DNA from: Nonomuraea sp. MG754425
Lineage (GTDB): Bacteria; Actinomycetota; Actinomycetes; Streptosporangiales; Streptosporangiaceae
Assembly (NCBI RefSeq): GCF_021699195.1
Contig: NZ_SSXE01000069.1
Location: forward strand, 1 to 53,801
Length of the DNA: 53,801 bases
Reading direction: 5' to 3'
Position numbers and translations under genes: made by a program. A model generated the notes under the pieces. It was not told the origin of the DNA. It worked only from the letters and a program-made list of their open reading frames with translations, and did not search any database. How positions within the stretch are numbered: the stretch's first letter is position 1; each line of letters begins with the position of its first letter. Below are positions 17,047 through 26,102 of this stretch, piece after piece.

Positions 17047-17673
17047 TCAGTCGTCGAAGGCGAGCCGTACCCCGAAGCCCACGATCACCACGCCGGTCAG
17101 CCGGTCGAGGAAGCGCCGGACCCCGGGCGCGCGCAGGAACCCGCCCATCAGCGACGCGAACCCGATCAGCCCCGCGCTCCACACCAGCCCTTCGGCCACG
17201 TGCACCCCCGCCAGCGCCAGTCCCATCAGCGCGTGCGGCGCGCCCGCGGGGATGAAGTGCGGCAACATCGCCACGTAGAACGCGCCCACCTTGGGGTTGA
17301 GCAGGTTCGTCAGCAGTCCCCGGCGCAGCCCGGCGCCGAAGCGCACCTCCTGCGGCTGCTCCCGCGCGTCCGGCCCGCCGTCGGCGTGCCTGGTCAGCAG
17401 CATGCGCACGCCCATCCACACCAGGTACGCCGCCCCGGCCCAGCGCAGCACGTCGTAGGCCAGTTGCGAGGCCGCCAGCAGCGCCGACAGCCCGGCCGCC
17501 GTCAGCAGCCCCCAGCAGAGCGTGCCGAGCTGGATGCCCAGGGCCACTCCCCAGGCGGGCCGTCTCCCGGCCAGCAGGGACGTTCGCAGGATCAGGGCCG
17601 TGTCGAGGCCGGGCGTGATCGTGAGCAGGGCCACCACGGCGGCGAACGACCAGACAGATCCTGCGATGTCCAT
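17047..17673 (-). CDS. LysE/RhtB-family amino-acid exporter
   Basis: The 208-aa protein has about six membrane helices. It opens with the family pattern LLTITPGLDTALILRTSLLAGRRPAW and carries GLLTNLLNPKVGAFYVAMLP in the middle, both diagnostic for LysE/RhtB exporters. Length is normal. The ATG lies only 5 nt after the stop of the upstream quinone oxidoreductase gene and lacks its own clear ribosome site, so it is probably translationally coupled. Substrate is likely an amino acid or derivative. Confidence 0.9.
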   Translation of the reverse strand: MDIAGSVWSFAAVVALLTITPGLDTALILRTSLLAGRRPAWGVALGIQLGTLCWGLLTAAGLSALLAASQLAYDVLRWAGAAYLVWMGVRMLLTRHADGGPDAREQPQEVRFGAGLRRGLLTNLLNPKVGAFYVAMLPHFIPAGAPHALMGLALAGVHVAEGLVWSAGLIGFASLMGGFLRAPGVRRFLDRLTGVVIVGFGVRLAFDD

Positions 17674-17678
17674 GCGAG

Positions 17679-18626
17679 TCAGGGTATGAGAAGCAGTTTC
17701 CCGGTCGTCCGGCGGGCCGCCAGATCCTCGTGCGCCTGCCGCGCGTCGGCCAGCGGGTACCGGTGCGAGATGTTGATCGTGAGCTGCCCGGCGGTGATCC
17801 AGCCGAACAGGTCGGAGGCCCGCCGCAGCAGCTCCGCGCGGTCGGCGATGTAGTGGACGAGCGTGGGCCTGGTCAGGAAGAGCGAGCCCTGCCGGTTGAG
17901 GATCTGCGGGTCGAGCGGGGGCACGGGGCCGCTGGCCGCGCCGTACAGGGCCATGAGGCCGCGCGGGCGCAGCGCCTCCAGCCCGCCGTCGAACGTGGCC
18001 TTGCCGACGCCGTCGTACACCACGTCGATCCGGTCGCGCAGCGCCCCGGCGAAGTCGTCGTAGCGCAGCACCTCGTCCGCCCCGGCCGCACGGGCGAGCT
18101 TCTCCTTCTCGCCGGTGGAGACCGTGGTGTACACCTTGGCGCCCCGGAGCTTGGCGAGCTGGATCAGCAACTGCCCCATGCCGCCCGCCCCGGCGTGCAC
18201 GAGCACCTGATCCCCCTGCTTGACCTCGTGCGTCGAGTGGGTCAGGTAGTGGGCCGTCATCCCCTGCAACATCGCCGCCGCCGCCACGTCGGCCGGCACG
18301 CCGTCGGGCACCGGCACCGCCCGGCCGGCCGGCACCACGGCCTTGCCGGCGTAGCTGCCGAGGACGTTCGCCCACGCGACGGTGTCCCCGACGGACACGT
18401 CCCGCACGCCCGCCCCCACGGCCGTGACCGTGCCGGCACCCTCGGAGCCGATGGGCGTGGGCAGGTCAAGAGGGTAGGCGCCCGAGCGGTGGTAGATGTC
18501 GATGAAGTTCACGCCGCTGGCGGCGACGTCGACCACGACCTCCCCGTCACCGGGCACGGGGTCGGGCCGCTCGACGTATTCCAGGACCTCTGGGCCGCCC
18601 GGGGCGGAGACGATGATGGCATGCAT
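17679..18626 (-). CDS. NADPH:quinone oxidoreductase (zinc-free MDR family)
   Basis: The 315-aa protein is a medium-chain dehydrogenase/reductase of the Qor type. It shows ASGVNFIDIYHRSGAYPL, PIGSEGAGTV and the nucleotide motif VLVHAGAGGMGQLLIQLAK. The structural and catalytic zinc ligands of alcohol dehydrogenases are absent, as expected for Qor. It reduces quinones or similar electrophiles with NADPH in the cytoplasm. ATG at 18626 follows AGGGGGC. It is first gene of a two-gene unit with the LysE exporter. Confidence 0.9.
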   Translation of the reverse strand: MHAIIVSAPGGPEVLEYVERPDPVPGDGEVVVDVAASGVNFIDIYHRSGAYPLDLPTPIGSEGAGTVTAVGAGVRDVSVGDTVAWANVLGSYAGKAVVPAGRAVPVPDGVPADVAAAAMLQGMTAHYLTHSTHEVKQGDQVLVHAGAGGMGQLLIQLAKLRGAKVYTTVSTGEKEKLARAAGADEVLRYDDFAGALRDRIDVVYDGVGKATFDGGLEALRPRGLMALYGAASGPVPPLDPQILNRQGSLFLTRPTLVHYIADRAELLRRASDLFGWITAGQLTINISHRYPLADARQAHEDLAARRTTGKLLLIP

Positions 18627-18677
18627 GCCCCCTAGTCAACTCCCCGGCCCCGGACGCGCGCCACCCGGGGCGGCGGG

Positions 18678-20312
18678 TCAGGGCTCCTTCCGGCCGCGCA
18701 ACTCGAAGTCGTCGAACGTCGTCTTCAGCAACGAGCGGCCGTCCTTGGTGGCGCGGGCGAACAGCCCGAGCGTCCCGTTGCCGAGCCCGTTCGGATCCTC
18801 GACGTCGTGCACCAGCATGTCGTTGACCCACATCCGCAGCCGCACGGTCGAGCCCGCCTGCTCGCACGCGACCGTCAGGCGCGCCCTGCCGGGCAGTCCG
18901 GGCACCTGCTCGGACTGGACGAGCGTCCCGCCCGCCCCGTTCGAGATGCGCCGGATCCTGGCGTTGCCCTTGGTGTCCAGGCCGAACTCGTAGTAGCTCT
19001 CGTCGTCGTTGGTGTTGTGGCAGTAGACGCCGTACTCGCCGGTGCCCGCGGCGCGGGTGATGCCGGCGGTGACGGAGATCACGACGGACGCGGGCAGCAT
19101 CGGCGTGGGGGAGGCGGAGGGCTCCGGCGGGTCGGTGGGGGTGACGACCAGGAAGGGGATGGGGGCCTTCGCCCACCGCTGCTCGTTGCCCGCCTCGCCG
19201 GCCACGTCGAGCCCGTACGTCCCGTCGCTGCGGTAGCCGTAGCTCAGGCCGGCCTCGGGGTCGTACACGCCGCTCCAGTCGCCGGAGGTCTGCGTGAAGT
19301 CCTCCCGGTAGAGCACGGCCAGGTCGTCGGGCGGGCCTCCTGGGGTGAGCAGGAACCACGCGGCGGCCCCTCCGGCCACCAGGACGGCCGCGGCGGCGGC
19401 CAGGCCCGCGTACAGGCGCCCGCGCGCCGGCTTGTGTGTCAGGACCGGCGGGATGCCGAACGGGGTGGTGGACTGCTGCCAGGCCACCTGCACGGTGTGC
19501 GCGGCCTGCTCCGGCGCCGCCGCCCGCCCGACGAGCTGGTCGAGCAGTTGCTGGGCGGTGGGCCGGGTGGTCGGGTCCTTGCGCAGCGCCGCCGCGACCA
19601 GTTCGCGCAGGCCGGGTTCGACGGCGTCGAGGTTCGGCTCGGTGTTGAGCACCTGGTAGACGATGGCGGGCAGGGTCTCCCCGGAGAACGTGGCCCGCCC
19701 GCTGGCGGCGAAGGCCACCAGGCAGCCCCACGAGAACACGTCGCAGGCCGGCGAGACCGGATCGCCCCGCAGCACCTCGGGGGCCATGTAACGGGGCGTG
19801 CCGACGATCTCGCCGGTGCCCGTGACGCCGCCGAGCGTGTCGAGCGCCCGCGCGATGCCGAAGTCGATGACGCGGGGGCCGACGGGCGACAGCAGCACGT
19901 TCGACGGCTTGAGGTCGCGGTGCACGACCCCGGCGGCGTGGATGGCGGTGAGCGCCGTGGCGACGCTGACGGCCAGCGCGTCGAGGCTGGAGCCGCGCAG
20001 GGGGCCCGACTGGTGCACGGCCTCTTCGAGGTTGGGGCCGGGCACGTACTCGGTGACGACGTAGAGCTGCTCGCTGTCGAGCGCGGCCTCGATGACGGCG
20101 GCCGTGCAGAACCTGCGCACCCGCTGGGCCGCGTCCGCCTCCCTGCGAAAGCGCATGCGGAACTGCTCGTGCTGGGTGAGCTCCGGGTTGATCACCTTGA
20201 TCGCGACCCGTTGCCCGGCAGCGTCCTCGGCGAGGTGGACCGTGCCCATCCCGCCTCGTCCCAGCACGCTGAGCAGCCTGTAGCGCCCGATGTGGGAGAT
20301 TTCACCGCTCAC
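18678..20312 (-). CDS. Receptor-like Ser/Thr protein kinase with extracellular jelly-roll domain
   Basis: The 544-aa protein (from GTG 20312) has a cytoplasmic Hanks kinase: glycine loop LGRGGMGTV (17-25), K39, VHRDLKPSN with D133, DFGIA (150-154) and MAPEV. A juxtamembrane linker and one membrane helix (about 301-322) follow. An extracellular domain of about 215 residues has laminin-G/DUF1080-like jelly-roll features (YREDFTQTSGDW, YEFGLDTKGNARI, TTFDDFELRG). There are no PASTA repeats, so it is not a PknB-type muropeptide sensor. An in-frame GTG at 20342 is possible. It lies 67 nt downstream of the HAD gene in the same direction. Confidence 0.88.
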   Translation of the reverse strand: MSGEISHIGRYRLLSVLGRGGMGTVHLAEDAAGQRVAIKVINPELTQHEQFRMRFRREADAAQRVRRFCTAAVIEAALDSEQLYVVTEYVPGPNLEEAVHQSGPLRGSSLDALAVSVATALTAIHAAGVVHRDLKPSNVLLSPVGPRVIDFGIARALDTLGGVTGTGEIVGTPRYMAPEVLRGDPVSPACDVFSWGCLVAFAASGRATFSGETLPAIVYQVLNTEPNLDAVEPGLRELVAAALRKDPTTRPTAQQLLDQLVGRAAAPEQAAHTVQVAWQQSTTPFGIPPVLTHKPARGRLYAGLAAAAAVLVAGGAAAWFLLTPGGPPDDLAVLYREDFTQTSGDWSGVYDPEAGLSYGYRSDGTYGLDVAGEAGNEQRWAKAPIPFLVVTPTDPPEPSASPTPMLPASVVISVTAGITRAAGTGEYGVYCHNTNDDESYYEFGLDTKGNARIRRISNGAGGTLVQSEQVPGLPGRARLTVACEQAGSTVRLRMWVNDMLVHDVEDPNGLGNGTLGLFARATKDGRSLLKTTFDDFELRGRKEP

Positions 20313-20379
20313 GCCGCGCAAGCTTACCGATACACCGCTCACCGGCGCAGAGCGCAGGGCCGGGACACGGGAAGCGATT

Positions 20380-20980
20380 TCAGCGGCGGATGCGGTTTTT
20401 GTGGCTTATGAGGCGAAATCGGCTGGTGAAAAGGACGCGGCGCAGCGACGGCAGCCCGGTCTCCGGCGAGACCGTCAGCACGCGGCACCCGGCCGCACGG
20501 GCCGCCGCGATCCCCGCCGGGCTGTCCTCGACGGCCACGCACCGCGAGGGCGCCGTCCCGAGCCGCCGCGCCGCCTCCAGGTACGGATCGGGCCACGGCT
20601 TGCCCCGCTTGGTGTCCTCGTTCGCGATCACCAGGTCGAACGCGTGCCCCAGCCGCGGCAGCACCAGCTCCACCACGCTCCGGGGCGAGGCGCTGACCAG
20701 GGCGGTGCGCAGGCCGGCGGCGGCCAGCCCGGCCAGCAGCTCGACAGCCCCCGGCACGATCGCCGGACCGCGGGCGACGCGGCCGGCGAAGGCGTCGGTG
20801 AGCGGCCCGGCGAGCTGCGGCGAGCCGAGGTAGGCGGCCACGTCCTCGATCGTGCGGCCGTGCACGAAGGGGGTGTCGGCGGCGGTCAGAGGACGCCCGG
20901 CGACGGAGGCGACGGCCTGCCACCACAGCCCCTCGGTGTCCACCAGGGTGCCGTCCAGGTCCAGCAGCACGGCCGCCCGG

Positions 20981-20991
<11 letters not shown>
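20380..20991 (-). CDS. HAD-superfamily phosphatase, coupled to the ABC importer
   Basis: The 203-aa protein has all four HAD motifs: I DLDGTLVDTEG, II VSAS, III KRGKPWPDPY and IV VEDSPAGIAAARAAG, with a small helical cap, as in beta-phosphoglucomutase or phosphoglycolate phosphatase relatives. It dephosphorylates a small phospho-metabolite in the cytoplasm. ATG 20991 overlaps the end of the transporter ATPase gene by 11 bp, so it is the last gene of that operon and probably acts on the imported compound. The C terminus (after TVSPETG) is unusually basic and AT-richer than the rest. Confidence 0.85.
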
Positions 20992-22053
<1,062 letters not shown>

Positions 22054-22057
<4 letters not shown>

Positions 22058-22920
22058 TTCCGCTTCTCCCCACGTGACTTGCCGAAGACTGTGGACACCG
22101 CGAGCAGCAGCAGCCAGATGAGCAGCAGGCTCAGGATCGACACCGCGACCGAGAGCTGCCCCTTGGAGCCGGAGACGGTCACGATCCACACCGCGAACGG
22201 CTCGTACCCGAGCAGCGCGGCCACGGTGTACTCGCCCAGCACCAGCGCCAGCGTCAGGAACGAGGCGCCGGCCAGCGCCGGGCGCAGGTTGGGGACGATC
22301 ACCCGCGCCAGCACGTACGGCCACGACGCCCCGAGGTTGCGGGCCGCCTCCACCAGCGTGCGCACGTCCATCGTGCGCAGCCCGGCGTCCAGCGACCGGT
22401 ACACGAACGGCAGCACCAGCACCACGTACGCGAGCACCAGCACCACGGGGAAGGCCGGATCCTGCGCCGCGATCAGCGTGGCCCAGAACGGCGTGGGCGC
22501 CAGCAGGTCGGTCCCGCCGCGCAGCGCCGTGCCGATCCCCGCGACGAACGTGATCGGCGGCACCACCAGCGGCAGCGTGCACAGCACCTCCATCACCGGC
22601 CGCAGCCGGGGCGCGAAGAGCCGCACGGCCAGCATCGCCGGCAGCGCCAGCGCCAGCACGAGCACGATCGTGGCCAGCGCCAGCCCGAGCGAGAGCGACA
22701 GCGACCGCGCGAAGCCGTCGGCCGTGAGCAGCTCCCCGTACGCCGACAGCGACACCCCGGTGGCCGGCGAGTGGACGGTGTACCAGAAGGCGGTGCCGAG
22801 CGGGACCAGGAAGTAGAGCGCGGCGGGCAGGAACACCGCCGCCCGCCACCATGCCCGCCGCGGGCGCGCCGCCGGCCTGGCGGCACCCGAGACCCGTTCC
22901 AGGCCGGTCAGCGCAGCCAT
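22054..22920 (-). CDS. ABC transporter permease 2
   Basis: The 288-aa inner-membrane protein has about six helices and the BPD-type EAA loop with the motif LVEAARNLGASWPYVLARVI, which docks on the ATPase. ATG 22920 overlaps the end of permease 1 by 13 nt, and AGGAGG lies 10 bases upstream. It resembles PhnV/PotC-type permeases of 2-aminoethylphosphonate and polyamine systems. Confidence 0.9.
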
Positions 22921-23750
22921 CGGGAGGTCCTCCTCTGCAACGGCAGGTAGACCGCCATCACCAGCCCGGCCACCACGACCATGTCGAGGCTGAGCGCGAG
23001 CGCGATGTTCTCGTAGCCGACCAGCACGTCGCCGGTCAGCGCGCTGGCGATCTTCAGGGTGACGAGCGGGACGACGGTGCCGACCATGGCGTTCGCGGTG
23101 GCGTACGCGGAGAAGGCCGCGCCGAACAGCAGCACCACCCCGCCCAGCACGGCCGGGGCCAGCACCGGCAGCGCGACGAAGCGCCAGTACTGCCAGGCGG
23201 TGGCCCCGCTGCCGGCCGCGGCCTCGCGCCACTGCGGGCGCAGCCCGTCCAGCGCCGGGGCCATGGCCAGCACCATCAGCGGGATCGAGAAGTACAGGTA
23301 GACCACGACCAGCCCCCAGAACGTGTACAGGGAGCCGGAGGGCAGCCCCACCAGGCCGCTGACCACGCCGGAGTTGCCGAGCGTGGCGATCCAGAAGAAC
23401 GCCAGCGGCACCCCGCCGAAGTTGGCCAGCACCCCGGACGCGGTCAGCACCGCCTCCCGCAGCAGCGTGCTCCGCGAGGTCACGACGGCGTAGGCGAGGA
23501 ACGTGCCGAGCACGGCCCCCAGCAGCGCCACCACGGCCGACAGCCGCACGCTGCCGATCATGGCGGTGAGATAGCCGCCCTGCAGGCTCTGCGCCAGATT
23601 GGCCAGGCTCGGCCGCCCCTGCGCGGTGAACGCCCCCGCCACCATCACGACGGCGGGGACGCCGAACACGAGCGCGAAGAAGGCCAGCAGCGGCAGCGCG
23701 CCCAGCCATCCCCGCGAACCGGGCCGGGCCTTCGAGACGGCGGCGGTCAT
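22908..23750 (-). CDS. ABC transporter permease 1
   Basis: The 280-aa protein has six to seven membrane helices and an EAA-type loop (WREAAAGSGATAWQYWRFVAL). It pairs with permease 2 as the heterodimeric channel. ATG 23750 shares ATGA with the binding-protein stop. The region around 23330-23400 (VLANFGGVPLAFFWIATLG) is typical of PhnU-like permeases. Confidence 0.9.
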   Translation of the reverse strand: MTAAVSKARPGSRGWLGALPLLAFFALVFGVPAVVMVAGAFTAQGRPSLANLAQSLQGGYLTAMIGSVRLSAVVALLGAVLGTFLAYAVVTSRSTLLREAVLTASGVLANFGGVPLAFFWIATLGNSGVVSGLVGLPSGSLYTFWGLVVVYLYFSIPLMVLAMAPALDGLRPQWREAAAGSGATAWQYWRFVALPVLAPAVLGGVVLLFGAAFSAYATANAMVGTVVPLVTLKIASALTGDVLVGYENIALALSLDMVVVAGLVMAVYLPLQRRTSRWLR

Positions 23751-24898
23751 CCCGAGATCGCGGTGTCCCAGCCGGCGGCCAGCTTGGCCTTGGCCGCGTC
23801 CACCTGCTCGGACGTCGGGAACGCGGGCTCGCCCTCGACCGCGGGCAGGTTGGCGGCCAGCGTCTTGTCCACGGTGCCGTCGGCGGTCATGGCGGGCAGC
23901 AGGACGGGGCGGGCGAAGCCCTTGAGGTAGAGGTTCTGGCCCTCGGCGCTGTAGAGGTACTCCTGCCACAGGCGGGCGGCGGCCGGGTGCGGGGCGTCCT
24001 TGTTGACGGCCTGGGCGTACATCTGGAAGTAGCGGCCGTCGGTGGGGACGTTCACCTTCCAGTCGATGCCCTTGGCGGCCAGTTGGGGGGCGTAGGCGGC
24101 GTTGTTGTAGTCCCAGTCGATGCTGATCCTGGTCTCGCCGTTCTCGATGGTGGCGGGGGTGGTCTCGACCGGGTTGTAGTTGCCGGACTTCCTGAGCTCG
24201 CCGAAGAAGTCGATGCCGGGCTGGATGTCGTCGAAGGAGCCGCCGTTGGCGATCGCGGCCGCGTACACGCCGGCGAAGGCCGAGCCGGCCTCGGTCGGGT
24301 TGCCGTTCATCGCGACCTGGCCCTTGTACTCGGGCTTGAGCAGGTCGGCGAAGCTCGTCGGGCAGGTCTCGATCTTCTTGGCGTCGCAGCCGATGGACAC
24401 GTAGCCGCCGTAGTCGTTGACCCACAGCCCGGTCGGCTCCTTCTGGCCCTCGGGGATCTTGCCGAACGCCTGCACCTTGTACGGCGCGAACAGCCCCTCC
24501 TTGGCCCCGCTGATCGCGAACGACTGGCCCAGGTCGAGCACGTCGGGGGCGCGGTCCTGGCCCTTGCGGGTCTTGACGGCGTTGATCTCGTCGGCGCTGG
24601 CCGCGTCGGGCGTCTCGCTCTCGATCTTGATGCCGTACGTGGTCTGGAAGCTCTCGATGATCTCGCCGTAGTTGGCCCAGTCGGGCGGCAGGGCGATGAC
24701 ATGCAGGCTGCCCTCCTTCTTGGCCGCCTCGACCAGCTTGTCGAATCCGCCGAAGTCGGCCGCGGAGGTGGCGGTGGCCGCGTTCACCCCGCCTTGCGAC
24801 GCCTGGGTGGTCTGGGTGCTCGGTGCGGCGCCGCAGGCCGCGGTGACTACGGTAAGGGCTGCGGCGACAGCGGCAGCACGGGCGCTAGGTGTGAACAC
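23747..24898 (-). CDS. ABC transporter substrate-binding lipoprotein
   Basis: The 383-aa protein starts at GTG 24898, chosen because GGAGG lies four bases upstream; a TTG start at 24928 lacks this. A lipoprotein signal ends at the lipobox VTAAC (C22). The mature domain is a two-lobed binding protein of the Fe3+/spermidine/2-aminoethylphosphonate class: GSLHVIALPPDWANYGEII, QFA-like SADEINAVKTRKGQDRAP and MNGNPTEAGSAFAG. No Tyr pair typical of FbpA iron binding is evident. It is first gene of the five-gene operon ending with the HAD phosphatase, which points to an organophosphorus compound. Confidence 0.85.
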   Translation of the reverse strand: MFTPSARAAAVAAALTVVTAACGAAPSTQTTQASQGGVNAATATSAADFGGFDKLVEAAKKEGSLHVIALPPDWANYGEIIESFQTTYGIKIESETPDAASADEINAVKTRKGQDRAPDVLDLGQSFAISGAKEGLFAPYKVQAFGKIPEGQKEPTGLWVNDYGGYVSIGCDAKKIETCPTSFADLLKPEYKGQVAMNGNPTEAGSAFAGVYAAAIANGGSFDDIQPGIDFFGELRKSGNYNPVETTPATIENGETRISIDWDYNNAAYAPQLAAKGIDWKVNVPTDGRYFQMYAQAVNKDAPHPAAARLWQEYLYSAEGQNLYLKGFARPVLLPAMTADGTVDKTLAANLPAVEGEPAFPTSEQVDAAKAKLAAGWDTAISG

Positions 24899-24941
24899 GA
24901 CGCCTCCACTTTCCAGGGGGTGTGGCAAGAACGTAAAGGAA

Positions 24942-24955
24942 CTTGTACAAACAAG
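24942..24955. promoter_or_regulatory. Candidate GntR operator in the divergent region
   Basis: CTTGTACAAACAAG (inverted CTTGT/ACAAG arms) contains the perfect 8-bp palindrome TTGTACAA (24943-24950). It is 44 bp upstream of the binding-protein start and 56 bp upstream of the GntR start, a natural place for autoregulation and operon control. Confidence 0.4.
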
Positions 24956-25010
24956 CGAGCACCAGTTAGTCGCATCAATGTTGCTCTTTCGTGAATGGGA
25001 AGGGTCGGGG

Positions 25011-25778
25011 ATGGTTGCGCGCTATGAACTGATCGCCGATGAGCTGCGGGATGAGATCCTGTCCGGCGCGCATCCGGTCGGTTCCCAGCTCCCCAGCGAG
25101 GCCGAGTTGGCCGAACGCCACGGCGCGGCCCGCGGCACCGTGCGCCAGGCGATCGCGGTGCTGGCCGCCGAGGGGCTGGTCGGCTCCCGGCAGGGCGCCA
25201 GGCGCATCGTGCTCGGCAGGACGCGCAGCCAGAGCTTCGCCGAGTTGCACAGCTTCGCCCAGTGGGCGCGCGCCAACGGCTACCGCTTCGGCGGCCAGGT
25301 GGTCGCCCAGCGCCGCCGGGTCTCCCGGGGCGGGGAGTACACCCGGCTGGGCTCGGAGGAGGTGCTGGAGGTGCTGCGCGTGCGCACGCTGGAGGGCGAG
25401 CCGGTGCTGCTGGAGCGCACGGTCTACGCGGAGTGGGTGGCCGCCGCCGTCGAGCGGCTGCCCGCCGGCTGCGAGTCGGTCACCGAGGCGCTGTACGAGT
25501 CCGTCGGCCTGGTGTTCGCCTACGGCGAGCACCTGATCGACGCGGTGCCCGCGGGGGCCCAGGACTCCCGCCTGCTGGGGGTGCGCCGCGGCAGCCCGCT
25601 GCTGCGCCAGCGCAGGACCACGACCACCCACGAGGGCCGCCCGGTGGAGACGTCCGACGACCGGTACCGCGCGGGCAGCGTGGCCTTCAGCATCCGCAAT
25701 TCGATCGGCGCCAACCCGCTCGTACGGCAGGCGGGCGACTTGCGTTTCAGGGCGGGAGAACATATGTTCGAGTCATAA
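25011..25778 (+). CDS. GntR-family regulator with UTRA domain
   Basis: The 255-aa protein has an N-terminal winged helix (ELRDEILSGAHPVGSQLPSE, then GTVRQAIAVLAAEGLVGSRQG) and a C-terminal UTRA ligand-binding domain (RVRTLEGEPVLLERT, then GSPLLRQRRTT). It is a HutC-subfamily repressor like PhnF, divergent from the ABC operon and so its probable regulator. ATG at 25011 follows GGAAGGGTCGGGG. Its last codons (GEHMFES) overlap a LexA-type palindrome that serves the next operon. Confidence 0.9.
   Translation: MVARYELIADELRDEILSGAHPVGSQLPSEAELAERHGAARGTVRQAIAVLAAEGLVGSRQGARRIVLGRTRSQSFAELHSFAQWARANGYRFGGQVVAQRRRVSRGGEYTRLGSEEVLEVLRVRTLEGEPVLLERTVYAEWVAAAVERLPAGCESVTEALYESVGLVFAYGEHLIDAVPAGAQDSRLLGVRRGSPLLRQRRTTTTHEGRPVETSDDRYRAGSVAFSIRNSIGANPLVRQAGDLRFRAGEHMFES
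25758..25769. promoter_or_regulatory. LexA (SOS) box upstream of DUF6504-dnaE2
   Basis: GAACATATGTTC is a perfect 12-bp palindrome followed by GA, matching the actinobacterial SOS consensus TCGAAC-N4-GTTCGA in all core GAAC/GTTC positions. It lies within the last codons of the GntR gene, 66 bp before the TTG start of the DUF6504 gene. DnaE2 is a known SOS target in actinobacteria. Confidence 0.8.
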
Positions 25779-25835
25779 CGCCCGTCTTCCCCCGGGCGGC
25801 CCAGCAAAAGCACCAGAGCCGCGGGGAGAAGCGTC

Positions 25836-26102
25836 TTGAGCAGACTCTATGGCGACCAGATAGAGGTGTGGACCCGAGACGGGGAGCCGACCCAGTTCGT
25901 CTGGCGCGACCGGCTCTACCTCGTCCGCCGCGTCCTCGACCAGTGGGTGGTCGCGCGGGAGTGGTGGAAGACCGGCGAGGGCGATCCCGGTGAGCGCCAG
26001 TTCTGGCGGGTCGAGGCCAGTCCGGGCCGCGAGGTGGGCTCCTACGAGCTGCGTTACGACACCGCCGGCAACGGCTGGCTGCTGCTGCGGGCGTGGGACT
26101 GA
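25836..26102 (+). CDS. DUF6504 protein, DnaE2 partner gene
   Basis: This 88-aa protein is rich in Trp and Arg (IEVWTRDGEPTQFVWRDRLY, then WVVAREWW and FWRVEA). Small proteins of this type commonly sit between imuB and dnaE2 in actinobacteria; their role is not established. The start is TTG at 25836, with GGGGAGAAG six bases upstream; the nearby ATG is out of frame. The stop TGA shares its last base with the dnaE2 ATG (TGATG), so the two are coupled, under the LexA box. Confidence 0.8.
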   Translation: MSRLYGDQIEVWTRDGEPTQFVWRDRLYLVRRVLDQWVVAREWWKTGEGDPGERQFWRVEASPGREVGSYELRYDTAGNGWLLLRAWD

